Source of the DNA: Alphaproteobacteria bacterium
GTDB lineage: Bacteria > Pseudomonadota > Alphaproteobacteria > Micropepsales > Micropepsaceae
Assembly: GCA_028871345.1 (NCBI GenBank)
Contig: JAGWNK010000036.1
Location: 1 to 43,461, forward strand
Direction: 5' to 3'
DNA: 43,461 bases
Shown here: positions 16,939 to 23,616 of the stretch, piece by piece
How the letters are laid out: each line of letters opens with the position of its first letter
Numbering within the stretch: the stretch's first letter is position 1
Program-made: the position numbers and the translations under genes
Notes under the pieces: generated by a model
Told to the model about the DNA's origin: nothing
Database searches by the model: none
The model's input: only the letters and a program-made list of their open reading frames with translations

Positions 16939-18503
16939 GCAAAGACTCCCTGCATGAACCAGCGAGGCTCGGCCGTTTCCCGGCGGATGCCGTCGCGATA
17001 GAGCCAGAAGCGACGGCCGTTTTCGTCCTCGACGCGGAAGTAATCGCGCGTCGGCTGCGCCGTCTGATGGCGCCACCATTCCATGGCGATGCGTTCGGGA
17101 CCCTCCACATGCCTGGCGGCATGCACCACGCGGCGCCAGCGGAATTTGAGCGGCACGCCGTCGGCGCCGACAGACAGCACATCCACCCGTTCGGGGGCCG
17201 CGAAGAACCGCAACGGCCGGCGCGGGGCTTCCCCCGCTTCGCGGACAGGTTTCCAGGGCAGCGGCGACGGTCTGGCATATTGCGCCGGCACATCGATCCA
17301 GGCCGCTTCGGGAATGTGCGTGTCGTTGGGCTGGAACGACAGCACGCGGTGGCTTCCGAAACGGGCAGCCAGCCGATCAACGAGAAAACGGATCTCGCGT
17401 TCGGCATTCAAATCGGCGTCGAAGCCGGCGGTTTCCGAAGCCGCGCGTTCGGCCCGGCTGACACTGAGGCGGATGAGGTCATAGCCGAAACCGGGATCGA
17501 GCGGATCGTCGAGGGCGTCGAGCTTCTCACGGAACAATCGCTCGACCACCTCGGCCTGGCGCAGAGGATGACCGGTCTCGACCGCGATGCGCCGCACAGC
17601 GCCGTCGGCGCGGAAAAAGGCGGCTTCCAGACGCCGCATGCCCTGGCCGTTCTCCTCCAGCAGGGACGCCAGTCTCTGCGCCAGCGACTTGAGGGTCGCC
17701 AGGATCGTGTCGTGGGTGGCAACCGGTTCGGGAAACCGGCATTCGGCGCGATAATCGGGAAGCGGCCGGCGGGCGCTGATCGGCTTCTCGGCGCGACCGA
17801 GCGCGTGATCCAGCGCAAACACCATCTCTTTCCTGAAGCGTGCGGTCAGCTCCGCGCGACCGCGGCCTGCGACCTGGCCCACCGTCTTCAGACCGGCGCG
17901 ATGGAAGGCCTGCACCACGGCGGCATCGAGATCCAAGGCTTCAACGGGAAGCGGCGCCATGGCGGCGGCCTCCCCGCCCAAGGGCACGATCGTGCCATGA
18001 CCGTACCAGGCGAGCGCGCGGGCCGCGGGAATCGTTCCCGCAATGGCGGCGCGCACCGTGAAGCCCTGGCGCGTGAGGCCGTTCACGGCCTGCTCGGTGA
18101 GCGCTTTCTCGCCGCCGAAGAGATGGGGTACGCCCGTGACGTCGAGCAACAGCGTGTCGGGCAGGTGCAATGCCACGAAGGGCGTGAAGCGATCGCACCA
18201 ATCGGCGATGCGTTCGAGCAGTTGCCGATCCGCCGGCTCGTTGGCCTGCATGACCGTGAGCGCGGGCAGCATCGCCCGCGCATTGGCGAGCGGCATGCCT
18301 TCCTCGAGGCCCAGCCGGGCCGCCTTGCGGTCGATGGCGGAAAGCCGCAACGCGTTGTCCACCTTCGCCGCGACGACCAGCGGCGTGTCAGGCGACACAC
18401 CTTGCTTTTTCCAGCGCCGCTGCAGACGGTCGGTCGCCAGGCGCGGAAACCACAAGACGAGAATCCGGCGCGCCTGCTTCCTGAAAGACTCCATCATCGC
18501 CAT
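16935..18503 (-). CDS. imuB: ImuB, inactive Y-family polymerase-like mutasome hub
   Basis: A 522-residue Y-family polymerase homologue. The N-terminus (RRILVLWFPRLATDRL) has the form of ImuB, with no catalytic acidic residues of the DinB type at that spot. LLLDVTGVPHLFGGEKAL marks the palm region. The protein ends in RWFMQGVFA, the typical ImuB tail. From family knowledge, ImuB links ImuA and DnaE2 to the beta clamp and does not polymerise. The ATG at 18503 lies within the 3' part of imuA (116-base overlap) and the stop overlaps the dnaE2 start by ATGA, so the three genes are tightly coupled. An ATG at 18494 is an alternative start with little effect. Confidence 0.95.
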   Translation of the reverse strand: MAMMESFRKQARRILVLWFPRLATDRLQRRWKKQGVSPDTPLVVAAKVDNALRLSAIDRKAARLGLEEGMPLANARAMLPALTVMQANEPADRQLLERIADWCDRFTPFVALHLPDTLLLDVTGVPHLFGGEKALTEQAVNGLTRQGFTVRAAIAGTIPAARALAWYGHGTIVPLGGEAAAMAPLPVEALDLDAAVVQAFHRAGLKTVGQVAGRGRAELTARFRKEMVFALDHALGRAEKPISARRPLPDYRAECRFPEPVATHDTILATLKSLAQRLASLLEENGQGMRRLEAAFFRADGAVRRIAVETGHPLRQAEVVERLFREKLDALDDPLDPGFGYDLIRLSVSRAERAASETAGFDADLNAEREIRFLVDRLAARFGSHRVLSFQPNDTHIPEAAWIDVPAQYARPSPLPWKPVREAGEAPRRPLRFFAAPERVDVLSVGADGVPLKFRWRRVVHAARHVEGPERIAMEWWRHQTAQPTRDYFRVEDENGRRFWLYRDGIRRETAEPRWFMQGVFA

Positions 18504-19158
18504 TCCATTCCATTACCCATCGCCCCGGATTGCCGTGCCGGTTGCGCAGAAGCTCGGCCTCGTAGGCGGGCCTTCCCCAGTTCTCGTTTTCCGGCGGCGA
18601 AAAGGCGCGAATGCGCCAGCGCGTTTCGGCGGTCGACGCCTGCGGCCCGGCGTGAAGGCGCAAGAGCAAGGCCGCCACGCCTTTCTCTGCCGCGCCCAGC
18701 GTCAGGCGGCGGCTGGCCACCAGATCGATCGCCTTGGGTTCGCCAGTGATCTCGATCACCACCGCGCCGAGCGCCGCGCAGCCGAGCGCATCGGATGCGG
18801 CCCGCAGCGCCTCCACCCCATCGCCCACGCGCAGAAGAAGGAGCTGGGCGGGATCGAGCCCCAGTTCCAGCAACCCGGTGGCCGAGAGGCGGCCGAATTC
18901 AGCGGCGGCGAACTCCTGCTGGATCCACAACACACGCTTCTTCCCCGCCAAGCGGAAGGCGGCGGCCGCCGCAAAGCCGCAGGCCGCCCCTTCGTGGCCG
19001 GGCACGGCGAAGATCTCATGCAAGGCGCCGCGGAAGAGGCCGCCTTTCAGGCCGGCATCGGCATCGTCATGGCCGAGCGGAACGCGCGCGTTCTCCTCCA
19101 GCGCCTTGGTCTCTGCCAGGGCACGGCGCAGACGCTCCAGCGTGTCGGCTTCCATCAT
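18388..19158 (-). CDS. imuA: ImuA, RecA-like mutasome accessory protein
   Basis: A 256-residue protein of the ImuA/RecA-SulA-like family. GLFRGALHEIFAVPGHEGAA, then KKRVLWIQQEFAAAEFGRL and a hydrophobic AALGAVVIEI strand resemble a degenerate RecA core; no proper P-loop GKT is seen. ENWGRPAYEAELLRNRHG and GRWVMEWNGDD near the C-terminus are typical of ImuA. It is the first gene of an SOS mutagenesis operon with imuB and dnaE2. ATG 19158 (or the adjacent ATG 19155) lies only about eight bases after a TATAAT box and has no visible ribosome site, so the message may be leaderless. A LexA box sits in the promoter spacer. Confidence 0.93.
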   Translation of the reverse strand: MMEADTLERLRRALAETKALEENARVPLGHDDADAGLKGGLFRGALHEIFAVPGHEGAACGFAAAAAFRLAGKKRVLWIQQEFAAAEFGRLSATGLLELGLDPAQLLLLRVGDGVEALRAASDALGCAALGAVVIEITGEPKAIDLVASRRLTLGAAEKGVAALLLRLHAGPQASTAETRWRIRAFSPPENENWGRPAYEAELLRNRHGNPGRWVMEWNGDDGVFQEAGAPDSRLVVSAPGDRPSAAALEKARCVA

Positions 19159-19165
19159 GAAAGGG

Positions 19166-19195
19166 ATTATAGAACATAAAGGGAACGATCATCAA
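19166..19195 (-). promoter_or_regulatory. imuA promoter with embedded LexA (SOS) box
   Basis: On the minus strand TTGATG (19195-19190), an 18-base spacer and a perfect TATAAT (19171-19166) form a sigma-70 type promoter. The spacer contains GTTC-CCTTTAT-GTTC (19186-19172), an exact match to the GTTC-N7-GTTC LexA box of alphaproteobacteria. LexA bound there would block RNA polymerase directly. Transcription would start at or within a few bases of the imuA ATG. Confidence 0.85.
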
Positions 19196-19401
19196 TTGCT
19201 GATGAAAGGACAGAGGTTTACAGCGCCATCGACGGCCATAAACAATTGTAAAAAAAAATCACACTTCGGCTACTTCCAGGCCTCAGCCCCCGTTTCTGCC
19301 AATATTCCCGACCCGCAGCACGACCTGAGAGGTCGTCAACGTCAGAAAATTTCCCAGCAATACCAGGCGATTACGGGAGCCCCCCGCCAACCGTCCCTAC
19401 C

Positions 19402-19428
19402 GTCAACAACTGCCAAAAAAGTGTCAAC
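19402..19428 (+). promoter_or_regulatory. Possible activator sites (GTCAAC repeats) upstream of the sigma-54 promoter
   Basis: GTCAAC occurs at 19402-19407 and 19423-19428, 21 bases apart (two helical turns), with a third copy at 19335-19340. The pair lies about 75 bases upstream of the -24/-12 element, a usual distance for a sigma-54 activator to bind. No regulator is assigned from sequence. Confidence 0.3.
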
Positions 19429-19501
19429 CAAATTTACGTTCCCTCTTCCGGCTGCCGTCTCCACTCATATTAAGCAATTGATTCACAACACATCAGAAAG
19501 T

Positions 19502-19516
19502 TGGCTTCATCCTTGC
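19502..19516 (+). promoter_or_regulatory. Sigma-54 (RpoN) type -24/-12 promoter of the PEP-CTERM gene
   Basis: TGGCTTCATCCTTGC, preceded by T, matches the TGGCAC-N5-TTGC layout: GG at 19503-19504 and GC at 19515-19516 are 12 bases apart, as required, and the TTGC half is exact. The weaker part is TT in place of AC after TGGC. Transcription would start near 19528, about 32 bases before the ATG. PEP-CTERM genes in other bacteria are known to be driven by the RpoN-dependent PrsK/PrsR system, which fits. Confidence 0.55.
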
Positions 19517-19559
19517 TTCTCCTCCCACAAAGGCACAATACGGGCTGGGGGTACTAGCG

Positions 19560-20228
19560 ATGTCTGCGATCAGAAAAGCGGCGGTTTCCGCCGCGCTCGG
19601 TGCGTTTGTCCTGGCGGCAGCGCCCGCCTCGGCGACCGTCTATATCGGCCTGCAGGAGGCCGGCGTGAACAGCGGGAACATCACGACCGTGGCGAGCGAC
19701 CCCTCGACCGCCGTCTTCGCGGGCTCCTATGGGACCTTCACCGTCAACTCGATCACCGCCGACGACGGCATCAGCCCGCTGCTGCTGGGGAGCGTCTCCT
19801 ATAACAAGGTCTCGACCAGCACACCCGGCACACTCTATGTGTGGATCACCGAGACAGGTCTCACGAGCCCCGTCGGCGACCTCAAATTCACCAGCGGCCT
19901 GACCGAGAACTTCCTCACCAAAGGCTGGACCGTGACGGAAGAGACCGGCTACGACCCGGCCAATCACCTGTACGCCGGCACCTTGCTCGACGCCCACGCC
20001 TTCACGGGGATCGACGCCAAGACCCTGTACAATCTCGGCAACGTCGGCAGCGGTCCCTACTCGTTGACCGAACTCTATGAGATCACCGCCTTGGGCAAAG
20101 GCTCGGCCCTGTCGACCATCACCGTGCAGGCGGACCCGGTGCCGGAACCGGCGACCTGGACCCTGATGCTGATGGGCATGCTCGGCCTCGGCGCCATGGC
20201 GCGCCAGCGCAAGACCGTCAAAGCGTAG
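19560..20228 (+). CDS. PEP-CTERM sorted exported protein
   Basis: A 222-residue secreted protein. It opens with a Sec signal peptide (MSAIRKAAVSAALGAFVLAA, cleavage near ASA). A Thr/Ser/Gly-rich middle of about 160 residues has no enzyme motif I recognise. It closes with the PEP-CTERM tripartite tail: VPEPATW, a hydrophobic helix (TLMLMGMLGLGAMA) and a basic end (RQRKTVKA). In this system an exosortase (EpsH/XrtA type) cleaves at the PEP motif and the protein reaches the envelope or exopolysaccharide matrix. No exosortase or polysaccharide genes are in this window, so the locus acts in trans. GGGGG lies about eight bases before the ATG. It stands alone with its own promoter and terminator. 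Confidence 0.9.
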   Translation: MSAIRKAAVSAALGAFVLAAAPASATVYIGLQEAGVNSGNITTVASDPSTAVFAGSYGTFTVNSITADDGISPLLLGSVSYNKVSTSTPGTLYVWITETGLTSPVGDLKFTSGLTENFLTKGWTVTEETGYDPANHLYAGTLLDAHAFTGIDAKTLYNLGNVGSGPYSLTELYEITALGKGSALSTITVQADPVPEPATWTLMLMGMLGLGAMARQRKTVKA

Positions 20229-20251
20229 GTCTGGGCAAATCACCGACAACG

Positions 20252-20284
20252 CGGACGGGCCGTCATCGGCCCGTCCGTTTTTTT
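20252..20284 (+). terminator. Rho-independent terminator after the PEP-CTERM gene
   Basis: A perfect 10-base-pair stem (CGGACGGGCC / GGCCCGTCCG) with a six-base loop is followed by seven T. It lies 24 bases after the stop codon and just before the end of the convergent kdpE-like gene. Confidence 0.93.
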
Positions 20285-20293
20285 GACGCAAGC

Positions 20294-21055
20294 TCAGGCC
20301 TGGCTGCGAACCCCGTTGCGGGTCATGCCGTTGTGCGTGTGGCCATGCGGCGCCGGCCACTGGCCGCCGCGCGGCAGCGCCAGGCGGTAGCCCAGCCCCG
20401 GCTCTGTCACCAGCATGCGCGTGGCATCGGGCTCGGCCTCGATCTTCTGGCGCAACTGGTTGACGAGCACCCGGACGTATTGCGTGTCGGCGTTGGATTT
20501 GTCCTTCCACACCGCCATGATGATGTCGTCGTGCGATACGATCTCGCCGCGGGCGGCGACGAACACCTGCAGCAGCTTGGTCTCCCGCGAAGACAGCCGA
20601 AATACGCTCTTGTTGATGACCATGCGCCGGCTGGCGAAATCGATCTCGACGCCCTTGGCGGCGAATTTCGGCTGCACGGGCGCGTTCACATGGCGGCGCA
20701 GCGCCACGCGCAGGCGCGCAAGCAGCTCGCCGATGGCGAAGGGCTTGGCGACGTAGTCGATGGCGCCGAGGTCGAGCGCCTCGATCTTCTCGTTCTCCGA
20801 GCCGCGCGCCGACAGCACGATGATCGGCAGATTGCGGATATTCCGGCTCTCCGCGATGACCTCCTTGCCGTCGCGGTCGGGCAGGCCCAGGTCGAGGATC
20901 ATGGCATCGATCCTGACGTGAGCGATGGAATCGAGCGCCTGCTGGGCGTTGCGCGCCACCGTCACGGCGTAGCCTTCCGCCTCCAGACTTGATTCCAGAA
21001 CCCGGATGATCTGCTCTTCGTCGTCGACGACAAGAATGTTGCCTGGCGTACTCAT
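20294..21055 (-). CDS. kdpE: KdpE-like OmpR-family response regulator
   Basis: A 253-residue regulator. The receiver domain has the acidic pair D11/D12 (ILVVDDEE), phospho-Asp55 (MILDLGLPDRDG), and Lys in YVAKPF. The C-terminal winged helix has FRLSSRETKLLQVFVAARG and TQYVRVLVNQLRQKIE, close to KdpE in form. The tail is a His/Gly/Asn-rich extension with no clear role. The ATG at 21055 overlaps the kinase stop as ATGA; a longer open frame upstream lies within the kinase gene. KdpE classically switches on the kdpFABC potassium pump, but those genes are not adjacent, so the target is uncertain. The name is given by similarity. Confidence 0.88.
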   Translation of the reverse strand: MSTPGNILVVDDEEQIIRVLESSLEAEGYAVTVARNAQQALDSIAHVRIDAMILDLGLPDRDGKEVIAESRNIRNLPIIVLSARGSENEKIEALDLGAIDYVAKPFAIGELLARLRVALRRHVNAPVQPKFAAKGVEIDFASRRMVINKSVFRLSSRETKLLQVFVAARGEIVSHDDIIMAVWKDKSNADTQYVRVLVNQLRQKIEAEPDATRMLVTEPGLGYRLALPRGGQWPAPHGHTHNGMTRNGVRSQA

Positions 21056-23001
21056 GGTTTCTCTTCTTCTGCTGCCTGTAGCGTGAAACGAATCGTCAGT
21101 CCCGAGCGGCCGTCGGTGCGGGCGTGCGCCCCCACGGCGGCGCCCATCGCTTCGAGTAGCTGCTTGGTGATGTACAGTCCCAGCCCCATGCCATGGGCCG
21201 TGTTGCTGCCGGCGCGGTAGAAGCGGTCGAAGATGCGCGGCAGCTCGTCGGGGTTCACACCCGGACCGCAATCGGTGATCTCGATCTGAAACCGTCCGCC
21301 GGCCTGCGCCGCCTTCACCGACACCGTCGAGCCGATCTCGCTGTACTTGATGGCGTTTTCCGACAGGTTGACCAGCGCGTTGAACAACAGCATCGGGTCC
21401 GCGAGCACCGTGGCATTGGGCGGAATCTGCGTGTTGAGAACGCGCAGCGCCCCGCCCATGTCGCCCAGCGCCTCCCAGGCGTCGTACACCAGCGGCTCGA
21501 GCAGCACCGGGCGCCGCTCGATCGCCAGGATGCCGGATTCGAGGCGCGTGATGCTGAGCAGGTTCTCGACGTAGCGGTTGAGGCGCGCCGCCTGGGTCTT
21601 GATGTTGACCAACAGATCGCGCTTGCGCTCCTCGCTGTGCTTTTCGCCGAGTTCGAGGAGGCTCGTCGCCGATCCCAGGATGCCGGCAAGAGGCGTGCGA
21701 AAATCATGGGAAATCGACGACAGGAGCGCCGTGCGCAGGCGCTCGGTCTGCGCCAGCAGCTCGGTTTGCGCCTTCTGCGCGCTGAGGCGGGCGCGGACGA
21801 TGGCCGAAGCGCCCAGGCTGATGAGAATCGGAATCGCCTCGTTGATCTCGCCGGCGTCCTCGGTGTTGACGGCGCCCGTCAGCCAGATGACGCAACCGAG
21901 GTCGGCCCCCTCGGCGCGCAGCCTCCGCGCGCGCCAGGGACCCACGGCATAGGTGCTGTCGGCGCGCAGCTCGGGCTCGACCTCAGCCAGCACGATCGGC
22001 AGATGATCGGCGCTGCCGTGGTCGGGCGTGCCGAACTGGTCGATCACCCAGACCGACGACGAGCGGCAGAGCCGGCAGAGCGAAGCGCGCAGCTCGGCGC
22101 GCAACGATTCCTCGCTGGCAACCGTCGACAGGCCCTGACTCGCCGCGAACATGGTGCGGGCGATCTCGCGCTGGTGACGGACGTTGCTGGCGTAGTGGCC
22201 CACCCACCAGGCCACCGCGGTGAACATGAACAGATTGACGAAGTCCTGCACCGCTCCGAGCCGCAGCGACGGATCCCCGCGCAGGAACATGTTGGCGGCC
22301 AGCACCGCGACGATGCCGGCGACCAGCGCGGCGCGCGGACCGCGGGTGATGGCGGCGATGATCACGGCCGCCACGAAGATGCCCGACCCCGGCCGAATGC
22401 CGAGGACGAAATGCAGGCCCGCCGCGGTGATCGTGCCGCACAGCACCATGAGGATCGCGACGCTCGTGTCGCGCAGCTCGTCGGCCAGGCGGAAGCGGGG
22501 CTCGACGCCGAGCTGGCCCAAAGCCCTCTCCACCGCCCCTTCCGAGGGGGCGGCCACGCCGCCCGAGCGCCCGGCCTCGAGCAGCAAGCGCATGGCCGCC
22601 TGCCGCCGCCGCAGAGCATCGGCATAGACGCCGCTCACCAAGGCTCCCGCCACGAAGACGAGCGCATTGATGAAGTCCTGATGCGTCGGCGGATCGAAGA
22701 TGATGGCGCCGGATTCGAACGCCGTGTGCAGCAACAGCACGGCCAGCATCGACGCGAGCAGGCCGTAAGGAACGCCGAACAAGGCCGCGACCGAGATGAC
22801 CGCCGCCATGTAGAGCGATGGCCCACCCGATACATGGAAGAGATCGGTCAGCAGCGCGATGACGATCGTCGCAGCGATGACGATCGTCAGCGTCTTGAGT
22901 ATTCGCCGGGAGATCGGGACCAGGGACGCGGACGCAAACGCGCGCCGAGAGTTTCCTCCGGCGGCCTGCAGCAGATCCGTTAATCCCATGACGCTCAACA
23001 C
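21052..23001 (-). CDS. kdpD: KdpD-like sensor kinase lacking the N-terminal KdpD domain
   Basis: A 649-residue kinase. Two blocks of membrane helices of the DUF4118 type (about residues 30-130 and 175-275) are separated by a soluble loop; one such block is normal in KdpD. A GAF-like linker follows, then HisKA with His432 (SSISHDFRTPLAGILGSATS, a KdpD-style H box), N box NLSENAIKYS, and G boxes DCGPGVNPDEL and GMGLGLYITKQLLEAMG. The roughly 370-residue cytoplasmic ATP-binding and Usp sensor domain of classical KdpD is absent, so signal sensing must differ. The frame can start at GTG 23001 or ATG 22989; neither has a strong ribosome site. It is coupled to kdpE by ATGA. Confidence 0.88.
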   Translation of the reverse strand: MLSVMGLTDLLQAAGGNSRRAFASASLVPISRRILKTLTIVIAATIVIALLTDLFHVSGGPSLYMAAVISVAALFGVPYGLLASMLAVLLLHTAFESGAIIFDPPTHQDFINALVFVAGALVSGVYADALRRRQAAMRLLLEAGRSGGVAAPSEGAVERALGQLGVEPRFRLADELRDTSVAILMVLCGTITAAGLHFVLGIRPGSGIFVAAVIIAAITRGPRAALVAGIVAVLAANMFLRGDPSLRLGAVQDFVNLFMFTAVAWWVGHYASNVRHQREIARTMFAASQGLSTVASEESLRAELRASLCRLCRSSSVWVIDQFGTPDHGSADHLPIVLAEVEPELRADSTYAVGPWRARRLRAEGADLGCVIWLTGAVNTEDAGEINEAIPILISLGASAIVRARLSAQKAQTELLAQTERLRTALLSSISHDFRTPLAGILGSATSLLELGEKHSEERKRDLLVNIKTQAARLNRYVENLLSITRLESGILAIERRPVLLEPLVYDAWEALGDMGGALRVLNTQIPPNATVLADPMLLFNALVNLSENAIKYSEIGSTVSVKAAQAGGRFQIEITDCGPGVNPDELPRIFDRFYRAGSNTAHGMGLGLYITKQLLEAMGAAVGAHARTDGRSGLTIRFTLQAAEEEKP

Positions 23002-23074
23002 CTAGACCCCACTTCTCGCCATTTGCGCGCATCCGACCGGTCGCGCACGGCAAACATTGTTTTTTCGCATTCCG

Positions 23075-23089
23075 AACGGAACTTCCGTT
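23075..23089. promoter_or_regulatory. Perfect palindrome upstream of the kdpD-like gene
   Basis: AACGGAACTTCCGTT is a perfect 15-base inverted repeat centred on one base, in the 107-base gap between cpaA and the kinase gene. No T-run follows on either strand, so it is not a simple terminator. An operator for kdpDE is possible. Confidence 0.3.
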
Positions 23090-23108
23090 CCGTGACCTGC
23101 TCCTCTTG

Positions 23109-23612
23109 CTATGGCTGCCAAACCCAGGCGGGGAACCACCATGAAGCGACGATGGCGCCCGCCACAATCCCCGCGCCGAACGGGATGCCTTCACCGCGGG
23201 TCAGCACACGCGGCAAATGCATCGCCGCCGAGCCGGTTCCGTCGGCGCGAACCACCGGCAGCAGCCAGCGCATCACGACGAGTGCGATCATGAGACCGAG
23301 CCCGCAAACGGCGATCCAGAAGACCAGCGGGATCAAGCCGCCGAGCCCCGCCCACAGCGAGAGCGCGGACAAGAGCTTCGCATCGCCGGCTCCCATCTGG
23401 CGGAAAGTGTAGAACAGGATGCCCACGGTCAGGCAGAGCATGCCCGCCGCGAGGTGGCTGAACCACGGGATGGCGCCCTTGTGCAGGACGGCCACACCCA
23501 CAAACAGCAACACCAGCGCCACCACGCCCGTATTGGGAATGCGATACTCCGCCAAGTCCATAAAGGCGGCGGCGATCCCGATGATGACGAAGAGCATCCA
23601 GATGATCGACAT
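23109..23612 (-). CDS. cpaA: Prepilin peptidase CpaA/TadV (A24 family)
   Basis: A 167-residue inner-membrane aspartic protease with about five hydrophobic segments. The two catalytic Asp are D19 (FMDLAEYRIPN) and D77 in the GxGD motif (MGAGDAKLLSA). It removes the leader of Flp pilins and TadE-type pseudopilins. It is shorter than PilD, as usual for the CpaA branch that lacks the methylase domain. It is the last gene of the pilus block, four bases after the repeat lipoprotein. Confidence 0.93.
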   Translation of the reverse strand: MSIIWMLFVIIGIAAAFMDLAEYRIPNTGVVALVLLFVGVAVLHKGAIPWFSHLAAGMLCLTVGILFYTFRQMGAGDAKLLSALSLWAGLGGLIPLVFWIAVCGLGLMIALVVMRWLLPVVRADGTGSAAMHLPRVLTRGEGIPFGAGIVAGAIVASWWFPAWVWQP

Positions 23613-23616
23613 GCCG

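Larger units (their letters stand above)
19159..19559. other. 401-base non-coding region between imuA and the PEP-CTERM gene
   Basis: This divergent gap holds the LexA-controlled imuA promoter at its left end and a sigma-54 type promoter for the PEP-CTERM gene at its right end. It is AT-richer than its surroundings and has a run of nine A near 19248-19256. Between the promoters I see three GTCAAC hexamers (19335, 19402, 19423) and no convincing open frame. Confidence 0.6.
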
